Source of the DNA: Prorocentrum cordatum
Taxonomy: Eukaryota > Sar > Dinophyceae > Prorocentrales > Prorocentraceae
Direction: 5' to 3'
Length of the DNA: 64,000 bases
Assembly (NCBI GenBank): GCA_963575745.1
Contig: CAUYUJ010001311.1
Span: 38,666 to 102,665, forward strand
The notes beneath the pieces were generated by a model, which saw nothing but the letters and a program-made list of their open reading frames with translations, searched no databases and had not been told where the DNA came from. Of this stretch, positions 10,181-20,391 are shown one piece after another (position 1 is the stretch's first letter; the number at the start of each line of letters is the position of its first letter). A program made the position numbers and the translations under genes.

Positions 10181-11337
10181 CGCCACGCTGTGGGCGCCAA
10201 CAGCCGGGTCTGCAACTGCGCCTCGGTCGACAGGGCCATCGCCTGCGGCCGCAACGTCCAAGCACTCCTCCGAGATTTCGACTCGCGGGAACCTAAGGGC
10301 ACAGCGCCGCATCACGGTGTCCGACCAGGAGCTTACCAAAGCTCGGCCAACAAAGGACCGCTGCTACCCGCGGGCCCACCATGGCGCCTCCCTGTAAACT
10401 GAAGCAGAGCAACCTGAGGCTGATGCGGAGCCACCAAGCAACGCGGATTTCAAGAGGCCACCAGGCCTCGAAACTGAACCCCACCGACCGCCAAAAATGA
10501 CGCCTTTCTCTTATGAGAACGCCGATTCGAACACGCTCGCCCGAAATTCAAGGAGGCTGGCATCGTAAAGTTCTACCCTGGCGTGGGCCTCCTCAGCTCC
10601 AGCACCAGGCAGCCTGCCTGCAGCCCATTTCAGCAAGTCGTCTCAGGCTCCACAAAGGAGATTCGGCGAACAGTTCTGGTCCAACGTGTGATGATACCAA
10701 CCGCCAGAAGACTTCACCGAGACGCCACCAGGTTGTCAGACGTCGGGCTCACATGGAGAAACACAGTCCTCCACTCACAATCGCTGATCATCAAGTTCTC
10801 TCGGAATCCCACAATGGCAAGGGAATCGCGACGCAGCGCGAGCGGCAGTCGAGGCCACCTGCTCAGGTAACCCATCAAACGGCAGCGGCTGCGGCACGGA
10901 GGCGGCCAGAAGTCGCAAGCTCCACCATCGCCAGCAACGACAGGCAGTCTGGCCAATCAGCACTCCTGCCCACCAAAAAAAATGCCAGCTGGGCCAGGCG
11001 ACCCAGGCCAGACAGCTGCCCCCGTCACCAAGGATAACAGGCGCAACGGCCAGTGGCTACGCCGAACGAAGGGCCCACCCTGCAGGTGCCAGAGAGCAGC
11101 GAGGACAACAGGCCAAGCTGCCAGAGGCCACACCGAACGAATAAACCACCCTACAGGCATTTCCGTCGCAGCGGCACCCAGCGCTAGACCTGCCTTGGCC
11201 AAGTCTTGCCCGCAGCTCCCGGACCAGCATTCGCAGCATCTCGGACCTCGGGCGGTACCGGCCGGCCAACCGCCGCGGAGGAAGGGGCCGCCTGTCCCGA
11301 CGGCGCCACCCAAGCGTGAGAATGCAGGCCACCACTT

Positions 11338-11547
11338 TGGACGCCCGAACTGGGTGCGGAAATCATGGGTACAATGCCCAACAACAAATGTTGCCCCAAA
11401 CCAACAGCGGCCGCTGTTGGGCAGGCGGCCTTCTGTGTCGAATTGACACAGCCCGCGGCGGCGTGGACAGCGAGTCCTGTTCAAGATGAACAAGCACTGC
11501 TGCTGGGCATTGTACCCATTCTCTCCGTACCCATTTCGCTCGTGCCG
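11338..11547. mobile_element. Foldback element, family A, copy 1
   Basis: The left end TGGACGCCCGAACTGGGTGC pairs with the right end CCGTACCCATTTCG...; the inner arms are ATGGGTACAATGCCCA and GGCATTGTACCCAT. A palindromic centre block (AACAGCGGCCGCTGTT) is shared with 30443-30786. About 210 bp, non-coding. Confidence 0.7.
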
Positions 11548-12204
11548 AACCACCTTCCGAAAATCGGGGGCGACGTGGCTGAGCCCGGCACGCGCAGCGA
11601 GCCGCGCGGGACCAGCCATGGCACGGGGCGGCAGCACCACCGCTCCAGCCAGTGAAGGACCCAGTTCTGCTGCCCACGCGAGCGGCGGAAGCTGCGCCAC
11701 CCCGGGGCCCTGCAGCCCGGCCGTCGCCGCAACGAGGGCCCGCTGCCCTGGAAGGGGCGCGCCAGAGCTGCCAACAGCCCCGCTGGCAACAGCCGCGCCA
11801 GGTTCTCCAGGAACCGTCTCGGGCGCTCCACCCAGTGCCCAGGGCGAGACACACCCTGCCGCGTGTGACCGCGCCGGACCGGGCGCTCGATCCACGGCAG
11901 CCGGTCATGGTGGCGCGCGCGCGCGCTGCTGCGCAAGAAGGTGCGCCCGTCGACGCCTCCGACGACGATTCCACCGTCTCGGCCCTCCCACGCGGAGGGC
12001 TGGAGGCTGCTACCCCCGTGCCTTGTCCGAAGGCCACCGGGCGGTGAGTCCTGCGCCCGCGGCGAAGACCTTGACTGGGACCGATGACAGCCAGGGTCGG
12101 AGGGCCCGGACAGACTGCGTGCTCATTGACGCCGAAGGCAGACAACTAGTCACCAACGTTGTCCCCGTCCGCGATTTTCCTGCCAAGCGGGGATTGGGCA
12201 TGGT

Positions 12205-12345
12205 GGTAACTACCTCTCTCTCTGGCTCTCTGCCTCTCTCTCTCTCTCTCTCGGTTGTTTTGCTGTTCCTTCTTCACTTCTTCATTGTTTTCATATCTCT
12301 CTCTCTCTCCATTTATCTCCCTCTCTCTCTCGACCTGGGCGTCGC
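12205..12345. repeat. CT microsatellite
   Basis: Two CT runs separated by a T-rich spacer, interrupting the LINE debris. Confidence 0.9.
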
Positions 12346-13186
12346 GAGGTAACTGGCGAGAAGACTCGAGGCGGATATAACATAACCATTGGCCTATCAA
12401 GCCTTCGACCGCAATGAAGGGCGCGCCCTCGGCGGCGACTCCGCCGAGCATGTGAATCGCGCTCAAATGGGCGCGGCCAACGCCGCCGACGACGTTGACA
12501 ATCAGGTCGATCTCGCCAATCAAGCGACGCACGAGCATCGCAACGAACCGCGCGCCAGAAGCCCGCCGCAATAACGCAACAAGCCAACCGCCAGCCACGG
12601 CGCATCGCCCATCTTCCGAGACGGCAGCGCGGCCCCACTGGAGAGCCCAATGCACGGCGCGACCAGCCAAGCTGCAGACGCACTGGGCAGATTTTCAAGG
12701 TGAACCAAATCGGATCCAGAATTAACAACAAAAAAAAACTTAGCTGCGGACCGCCAGCCCGCGGGCCACCGCCGCGCAAGCCCTTCAAACCTCTGGGACC
12801 ACATCAATTCAGGAACGAAAAAACACACAGACACAATTAATCGTCGATTCCCCAGAAAATATGGAACCATATGGGAAGTGGGGGGGAAGACAAAAAACCA
12901 GAACATACGGGAAAAGATTGGGAATCATGTTATTTGTGTGAATTTGTTTGTGTGTCCTTGGGCCCCTTGGATCAAAAGCACCTTGGCGGCTTCTCGCCGA
13001 ACGGCTCCTGCCCACCAGCGTGATCGGGTCCACCCGCACCTGAAACCGCGACGAAACTCCCGACCGACCTGCCGCTCGAGAACCTCATGGCCTCCTCCGC
13101 TGCCCACTGGGAGGCGACATCCAACCGCTGACTGAAAGACCACCGCATCAAGGCTCAGCGCGGCCGCGCGCGAGCCAACGGCGGCG

Positions 13187-13651
13187 GTGGTGCTACTGAA
13201 AACTACGGGATCCAAACTGCCGAGAACTCCAGCGCCGTCTGACCCCGCACCCCCAACGACGGGCCGCCGCACGGACCGCCAAGCACCGACAGAAGACCCG
13301 CGCAGGAGGAAAAACATGGAGGAGCGGGACACGGACTCCACCGCCGCGCAGAATGTTTCTACGACCGACAGCGACCGCGACAAAGACAATGCCCCGGTCC
13401 AGACGGGGCAATGCCGAGTCCTCGCGGACACCCATGCCACGATTAAACTCGCCATCGAAGCATGGAAGCCCATCCTGGGCAGACACCTTGATGGAAAAGG
13501 CTGCAACGAGGAGATCTCCCCCAAACGGGAGGCATTCGAAACGGAGTACTCCCCGAGCCGGCCGGCGCCAGCCGAGCCCTTGATTCTCGCGCGCAGAGAT
13601 CCCATCCATCTCATCAGGACGAGACCAGCCGCCGTATCTGGGGGCCTCAAC
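13187..13651 (+). pseudogene. Unidentified open frame in LINE debris
   Basis: A 155-codon frame with unbiased composition in its second half (ADTHATIKLAIEAWKPILG, then a charged tail ending at a stop). No family recognised. It lies between LINE-like segments on the same strand, so it is more likely element debris than a host gene. Confidence 0.22.
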
Positions 13652-15639
13652 TAGGGAAGCGAGCTCTATCCACCGACGATTTTCCCGACCCTGCGCTGAA
13701 ATTCGCACAGGAACGCGGATCCTGGTGTATGCGGAATCCTGGTGTATACATTTTCCGTTGCCTCCCCGGGACATCGGGGAAAACAGTATACACCACACCA
13801 CCCCAGCGTCGTCCCCGACCCTAAAAAAATCGTGGGATTGAAAAAACAATCCGCCACTGGTAACGCATATGTTCCAGTTTCTGATCAACGGATGCACTCC
13901 CAAAGACGCCCTAGCGCTCCCCGTCGGCATCCTATACGCCACTTCGCCGCGGCGCCTCGCGCCGCGCAGGTGGGCGGGGGAGAAGCGCCTCGACCGCTCC
14001 TCTGCATCCCGCCACCCTCGCCTGCGCCGCGGTGCACGCGAGCCCCCCGCGGACCACGGGCTTCCGTCCGCCGCCCGGGGAAATGCCGCTTCGCCGCGGC
14101 CTGGCACCCCGGAGAGCTCACTGGATCCACCCCGCCAGATGCGGCGCGGCGCGTCACGCTGCCATAGGGGGCGCCAGCGCAAAAATCTCGCCCCCCGCGC
14201 GCGGCCCCATCATCTGCCGCTGGCGGGCGCAGCTCTCGACGGACAGAAGCAGCGGACATCTGCGGAAACTTCGCACTCCTCGCTGGGTGCCCTGTGGACA
14301 TCGCGCAAGTGAGGCGCCAGTCCTACGCTAACCACAGCCGGCGCATCGGCGCGGGAGACGCCCGCCCCCCGGCCCTGCACCGACGGGCACCTCCATGGAT
14401 GTTCAGTCTCACCGGGCGGCATGAAGCTTCTCGCGCGCGGGTGGACTATAAGCAGCAACGCAGGTGCGCCCTCCTGGTCGCTCAGCATCGGGCTCGTTGA
14501 TGACAGCAACTCCACTGTCACAGCGGCAGAGGGCCCCCAGGCCTCACTCGACCAGACAGTTGTGTCTGACCGAATGCCTGGCCAGAAAATCCACCCGGGC
14601 AAAATCGCGGGGCCCTGGGCGCGGAATTTCACCGCCAGGTGAGTGCTCCTCACCTGAACTATGAGCCACCCGCGTGGAGCTAGTTGGCAGCTACATCCAC
14701 GCGGCGCCGGCGGTCGACGACCCTCGCGCGATCATCGAAGACGCGGCAGGCGCCGGGGTGAAGAAGGCGGTCAAATGACTCCCACGCAGTGGGCGCCTCC
14801 ATGAAGGCGCCTAATCGAGAGCCCGTGCGCTTCGGCCCGTTTTGGCCAGCACGTGCGCCACTGATGCGGACATTCGTTCAAGCCCCCTGCGCCGAGGCGC
14901 AGAACCTGTGCAGCAACGCCGCGTTTGCCACCAACGTCTGGTTCACAGGACGACCCTGGATTTCAGAGCGGGTACTCGACGCCCTGGTCGCTCGGGGCCG
15001 CGCGTTCGAACTCGGCGCATTCGTGCAAAGAGAAGCGCTTAGAGGTCTCAGCGCCAAAGACGAGGAGCTACATGGGTATGCGCAATATTTCCAAGGGGGC
15101 GGGCATGTCGGCGCAGCGTTGCAGACCGTTGCCCAACTCGAATGCACGTGGCCACATTCGCGACCTTGTGCTTACCTACGTGCTGCAATCTGGGTTTTTC
15201 ACACTCGCGCTTCCGGCGGCGCAGCGGCGAGCATTCCTCCGCCGCGCCCGAGCCGCCAAGCGAGACCAAGGCACCGTCGTTGCAGTCGGGCAGGCACTTG
15301 ACTACTTTGCCAACGCAAGGCTCCCCAGAACCAACAGGGGTGCCAAATGCGACGCCCTGCGATTCGGCCCCCTCTGCAATTGCCTCTGCGGGGGCGACTG
15401 CGCCCAGAAGAAGAAATTGACGGCTGGCAATTAGGCCGACCCATCTCCCCAGCGAAGATGGCGCGACCATGAAGAGGAAACGCAGAGGCACGCGGCGCGG
15501 AGATGCCCTCGCCGCGGGGCCAAAAAGGACCGACCTCAAACCATGGCCGCTGAACGACAACGGCAAACGACAACGGCAAGCTCTCCCACCGCACACTAAA
15601 CACTGCGGTCGGCTGGGCGAGGACCCCGGCCCCCTTGAC

Positions 15640-16360
15640 CCACAGTCCGCCCAAACCGACGAGGGGCCCCCGCGGCCCATCCCTGGACCTCCACCAGAGG
15701 GAACTGAAGGGGGCCCGCACCTTGACTACACCAATGACCTGGGAGCCCGATGGGTCCATGCGGCCGCGGACGGCGCCTGGTCTCACCAAGCCCGCCCTTT
15801 CCGGGCCAGGATGGGTTTGGGAGCGTACTGCAGCCCAAACCGCCGGCACTACCTTTTCTGCCCGCGTGCGCGGTCTGGCGCAGTCTGCGCAACGGGCCGA
15901 AACGCTTGCCATGCTTCGCCTCGTCGCCGCGGCTGCACGACTGGTGCGTGCGTCCGTCGACAACCAGGCGGTCGTGGACGGACTCGAAAGCTTTCTCAAG
16001 GGCGCTCCGCCGCAGCGCGTGGGGCCCGAAGCGGGCTTCTCGCAGTAACTCCACTGGGCTCTTCCGGACAAGCCCGACTTGTTTAAAGTCAACAAGGTGG
16101 GATGTCATCTGGGGGGCACGGCGCCGACGAAAGGCGCGCCATTCCCATCGCTGGAGCTTTCATCCGCCACGCTGAAGAACTCGCCACCTCGGGCGCGCGG
16201 TTCCACATTGTCCCACAAGACCAGGTAGACGCTGCCGAATGGCGACGCAAGTTTCCCGCGGTCCTTCATATCACGGCCGTCGCTATATACGATCGGAGAC
16301 ATCGGACGCCCCTCTTGCCTCGCAGCAGGGCCGAGCCCGCTCGCCATCGGCAACGGGGGG
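15640..16360 (+). pseudogene. RNase H-like domain, frameshifted
   Basis: The phrase YTNDLGARWVH...GAWS (about 15727-15783) resembles the YTDGS start of LINE RNase H domains. In the next frame come SARVRGLAQSAQRAETLAML and then SVDNQAVVDGLESFLKG (about 15860-16005), which fit the Glu-bearing helix and the Asp strand. Further on, in another frame, is HAEELATSGARFHIVP (16170-16220), like the A-D-x-L-A-K-x-G-A segment. At least two frameshifts separate them. Catalytic geometry cannot be confirmed. Confidence 0.45.
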
Positions 16361-16599
16361 GGGCAGGGCACAAGCGCTCAAAGAGGACCACCCCCGCAGG
16401 GCGGCCCACGAAGCCCACGCTACTCCGACGAACCCGACGACCCTTGGTCGCCGCAACCGGACGATTTCGAAAAGGGGTGACCTCCACCCTCTCGGACTCG
16501 GAGCCTCGCAAAAAGACGGCGGAACCAACGACCTCCCTCCGCATAGCCGCTTTCTAAGCGAAGACAAAGCAGTCGAGGGCCACCCCGACGCGCTCAGCC

Positions 16600-16662
16600 A
16601 TGCAAGCTCTCTCTCTCTCTCTCTCACTCTCTCTCTCTTGCATTATTTATCTCCCTGATTTT

Positions 16663-16714
<52 letters not shown>

Positions 16715-16728
16715 CCTCTCGGTCAGAC
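16600..16728. repeat. CT microsatellite
   Basis: Long CT runs with TTTCTC interruptions, inside the LINE debris. Confidence 0.92.
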
Positions 16729-16884
16729 GACGACCGCCCAGGGGCGTCAGAGCCCAGCGGGCACCCCGAACTCTCTCCTCACCCCCCCGCCCCACGCGGC
16801 CCACCAGGGTTCCGACGGGATTGGGCGCGAGGCTGGGGATGACGGCCTACCATCGCGTCACCGGTACCACCCAACGTATGGGCC

Positions 16885-17163
16885 GTGGGCAAGCCCTCAC
16901 GCATCATCTCACTGCGGCGAACACTCAGCACGAATGGGGACCGCGAGACCACTCTAATCGCCTGCATCCACGCGCTCCACCAGCGAGCCAACCAGCTGGC
17001 GCCCCCCCTCCACCAAATCCAGGCACGGTCAACCCCGCTGCTAGACAGGTTCCAGCGAACGCGACAGGCTTGGACTGGTCAGCATCAGGCCTCAATTCGG
17101 GCGTCCATCCACGGCAACCTCCAAGCTTTCATCAACGCTCGGCGTGTGACACACCCGTGCTAG
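16885..17163 (+). pseudogene. Unidentified coding-like fragment
   Basis: A 92-codon frame of ordinary composition (LSTNGDRETTLIACIHALHQ..., ...HGNLQAFINARRVTHPC) ends in a stop. Unlike the surrounding GC-rich shadows it has balanced hydrophobic and polar residues. Probably the tail of the plus-strand element. Family unknown. Confidence 0.3.
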
Positions 17164-17768
17164 CACCCCTCCCCAGCATCGGGCCGCGCGAACAATTGCC
17201 ACCTGCTCCGCCGCCTGCTCTCGTGGACCGCTGGGGGGGATGCCCCAAGACAGTGCACCGTCACTTTTCCCATACTCCGCAGTGCGCACGCCAGCGCGCG
17301 TGGGAGGCGGCGCTTCTGCCACGGGTGTCCGAACAAACTCTTGGGTCTGGATCGCCGCGTAGCGCTTTGCGTTCCAGTCGGGACCACCTTCGGTGGCGGC
17401 CAAGAGGGGGGCGTCCAAGAGGGGGGGGGGCGCAATCATGGCCGCCGACGCGTGCGCGGCCCAGGGGGAGGGCCACGAACGCAATGAAATAAGAAGATGC
17501 GCCATGAAATCTGAGGAGATATCATGGCCCACGCCATGATATCCAACCCCCCCTAATCATCACCCTCCCCTTGGCCGCCCCCGATAGGGTGGCCGGATCG
17601 CCGCGTAGGCTTTCCAGCCGGGGCCACCGAGGAGGCCGCGCCAGGGAAGGAGTCATTCCAGCACCCCTGTTTCGCACGCGGCGCCTCCCGCTCTGTAAGG
17701 AAGGCCTGCGCGGCACTCGTAGCCACGGGGCCTGGCGAATGTCGGCTCGTCGAACAGTCGCGATCTCT
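17164..17768. other. No gene recognised
   Basis: Contains a GATATCATGGC/GCCATGATATC inverted pair at about 17517-17542. Otherwise nothing. Confidence 0.4.
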
Positions 17769-17769
17769 C

Positions 17770-17840
17770 CCTTTCTCTCTTTCTGTCTCTTTCCCTCTCC
17801 CTCTCTCTATATATCTTGTTTGTTGTCTTGTGCTGTTGTT

Positions 17841-17895
<55 letters not shown>

Positions 17896-18325
17896 AACCG
17901 AAGGCTCCGACAGTTAACCCCTCCCTGAAATGTTGGTAGCTTGCGCGCGGCCTCCAGGATGGCCACCGCAAAGGGGGGAGTTCGGGAATCACGCGCCCCT
18001 TGTTCCCCAAAAGCTCCCGAGACGGCACGAACGGCTACGAATACCACCTCTCGGGACGCAGACAAGATAGCGAAAGAGGCCCTCGAGACGGCCTGGCGGC
18101 GCCCGCCGTGGCCCAGGAGGGCCCCAAATATGCCCCAGAAGGCCATCGAGATGCCAGCAAGAGGACCCCATTCCCCCCGAGAACCCGCCAAGACTCGATA
18201 GGCCTTCAACAACGATTGCTTAATAGTGTCCTTTGAGGACTGAGTAGATAGTGTTGTTCTCTCTCTCTCTCTCTTCTTTTCTCTATGCTGATGTGTTGTC
18301 GTGTTTAGTGTTTATGAAGTGTTCG

Positions 18326-18361
<36 letters not shown>

Positions 18362-18452
18362 TTATATCAATCTTGTTATCTATGTGTGTCTCTCTCTCTC
18401 TCTCTTGTTTGTTTGTGTGTTCTCTCTCTCTCTCTCTCTGGCTCTCGCGTAT
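17770..18452. repeat. CT microsatellite cluster
   Basis: CT arrays at about 17771-17810, 17846-17894, 18256-18282, 18325-18352, 18390-18404 and 18421-18450. The intervening 17.9-18.25 kb has no recognised gene. Confidence 0.9.
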
Positions 18453-19004
18453 GGTCCTCCCGATGCTCTTCCGTCTCTTCCCCGTTCTCCTTATGATCAA
18501 CCAGATGAGACCAGACCATATCACAAAGGACCTGGCACGACTAGACCAATCCAGATAATAGCCGACCATACCAGACCAAACCAAACATAACCAGACCTTG
18601 CCCCATGCCGTGCAAGGTAATCGCAAACCGGACAAGAACAGCAGCGGAGAAGAACAATGATAAGCATGCACGCATATGTTGCCCTCCCATCTACCATGTG
18701 GCCCCCCTCCAACTCGCTTCCTCCAAATATTCCGTGCCTTCCAAGCCACCACATCCTCCTTTCCTCCAATCCTCCATCCCTCCACCCGCGCTGTCTTCTC
18801 GTTCTCGTGCTCCTGCTGGTCTTCCTTCTTCTCGCGCTCCACCTCCTACTCACCTTCATGTTTCTCCCTAGCCTCTATAAGTCTTCAGGACCGCCCCGCG
18901 AATGGAACAAACTTAAATGTTCGAGAACCTTCTTGACGGACCAGGGTCCCACCAATAGTGGAAAATGCTACCGGAGAAAAATTCCCATCATGATCTGTTT
19001 AGGG
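18453..19004. other. No gene; short ACCAGACCAT repeats
   Basis: AGACCAGACCATA-type words recur at 18500-18600. The rest is unassigned. Confidence 0.4.
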
Positions 19005-19007
19005 CCA

Positions 19008-19245
19008 TAGCGCTATGGGGCTGTAGGGCTATAGGGCTGTAAGGCTCTGGGGCTGTAGGGCTATAGGGCTATAGGGCTAGAAGGCTATAAGCTTATAGGG
19101 CTAGAGGGCTATAGGGCTATAGGGCTATAGGGCTATTAGGGCTATAAGGCTCTAGGGCTCTAGGGCTCTAGGGCTGTAGGGCTTTAGTGTTATAGGGCTA
19201 TAAGGCTATAAGGCCATAAGGCTATAGGACTATAGGGCTACAGCG
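19008..19245. repeat. 10-bp minisatellite, (TAGGGCTATA)n
   Basis: About 24 copies of a decamer with variants (AGGGCTGTAG, AGGGCTCTAG, AAGGCTATAA). It contains TAGGG, but its period is 10, not the 7 of a plant-type telomere repeat. Confidence 0.9.
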
Positions 19246-19565
19246 ACACCGGGTACCCAGGCACCCTGGCGTGCCGCCGAAATCGGCGCCAAACCTCACC
19301 TGACCATACGAATCCGCTAGGACCCCTACAGAGGCAAGCTCTGATTTGGGAGTAACGGCTTCTGGGCGGCAAACGCCGCACGACGAGATGAAGGAGGAGA
19401 TTGCGAGCATCGCTTTCGGGGGAGAATGTGGCGATCTAGATTGCAATCCTCTTACAAACGTGCTCACAATTCCTCTTCCGCGCAGGGTAGCCCAAGGAGC
19501 ACTATTCCCTGGGAGGCAAAAAACAACATGATCCAACCCGCCCAGCAACAGCGGGAAAATTATCT
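19246..19565. other. No gene recognised
   Basis: Unassigned sequence between two tandem arrays. Confidence 0.35.
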
Positions 19566-19712
19566 CCGCCGCGACGACGACGATTACGACTACGACTACA
19601 ATTGCGACTACGATTGCGACTACAAACGCGTCTACGATTACAATAGCGGCTACGCTCACGATTACAACCACGACTACAACCACGACTACAATCGCGACTA
19701 CAACCAACACCC
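19566..19712. repeat. GACTAC-type degenerate triplet array
   Basis: Triplets of the GAC/TAC/GAT/AAC class, with CGACTACAAC words recurring. In frame it would encode Asp/Tyr/Asn only. Confidence 0.85.
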
Positions 19713-19854
19713 CTGATTGCCATTTCAACCCTCATGAGAGGATGCTCGCAAACCCTCTTGCGTGTATCTTAGCCCGAACAGATTACTCCCCCCCCCGATG
19801 AGGAGATCCCCACTATTGTCCAGCCAGCCAAATTATATAAGGTGAATGATGTCC

Positions 19855-20103
19855 ACCGCGACGACGACGACGACGACGACAACGAAGACGAAAACGACGA
19901 AGACGACGATACGATAACGACCACGAGGAGAAGCAAGATGAGGCGGAGGAGGAGGAGCAGCATGAGTAGGAAGAGGAGGAAGATGAGGAGGAGGAGAAGG
20001 AGGAGGAGGAGGAGGAGGAGGAGGAGAAGGAGCAGGAGTAGGAGGAGAGAGGGAGGAGGAGGAGGAGGAGGAGGAGGAGGAGGCGGAGGAAGAGGAGGAG
20101 GAG
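19855..20103. repeat. GAC then GGA arrays
   Basis: A GACGAC tract (19858-19910) is followed by a GGA/GAA purine array (19940-20103) that abuts the next composite repeat. Confidence 0.9.
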
Positions 20104-20369
20104 GACCAGTGTAAACCCAACAGCCATCAACGATGTTGGAATGCACCCTCCCGCCACCCTCCCTCCAATCTCCCTCTTCACAGGCCCCTAGAACGGTTCA
20201 TTTCCACTGAGGGAACTGCCTCGTTGGAAGACAACCGTTTGAAGACCCTGAAGCATGCCAAAACATTGTTTTCGGGATTCCAGCGCCACGGATCAGCCTG
20301 ACTGTTGCGTTTTGACGATCCGGGATCGCACCAGAACACGGTTCTTGGGATTTCAACAAAGCGAATCAA
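20104..20369 (+). repeat. Composite dispersed repeat, left part, interrupted
   Basis: Matches copy A from its GGA border onward: CATCAACGATGTTG, then TCCCTCTTCA, TGCCTCGTTGGAA and two units of about 70 bp. It stops abruptly at a spliced-leader relic. The missing right part resumes at about 23.27 kb. Confidence 0.65.
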
Positions 20370-20391
20370 TCCGTAACCATTTTGGCTCAAG
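20370..20391 (+). repeat. Spliced-leader relic
   Basis: A 22-nt match to the dinoflagellate spliced leader with one change (TCCGTAACCATTTTGG then CTCAAG; the canonical leader has GTAGCC). It is followed at once by GCCATGG. It marks the 5' end of a reinserted trans-spliced cDNA. Confidence 0.85.

Larger units (their letters stand above)
9961..17163 (+). mobile_element. Decayed LINE-type retroelement debris
   Basis: Several protein-like segments on the plus strand, broken by stops and frameshifts, occur in the order expected of a dinoflagellate LINE. They are a Cys-rich segment at 10.04-10.16 kb; an acidic, Pro-rich stretch ending ARTDCVLIDAEGRQLVTN near 12.15 kb; an unassigned frame at 13.2-13.65 kb; an Arg/Glu-rich region at 14.8-15.4 kb; and an RNase H-like segment at 15.7-16.35 kb. 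It is antisense to the lyase gene and interrupted by a foldback element (11.34-11.55 kb) and two CT arrays. No reverse-transcriptase core is clear here. The assignment leans on the RNase H part and on the resemblance of the layout to the copy at 57.4-60.6 kb. Element ends are not defined. Confidence 0.45.

Noticed and set aside
13187-13651. Independent host gene
   Set aside because: It lies among LINE-like fragments on the same strand, with no splice signals or family match.
19008-19245. Interstitial telomere
   Set aside because: The period is 10 bp, not the TTTAGGG-type 7 bp.
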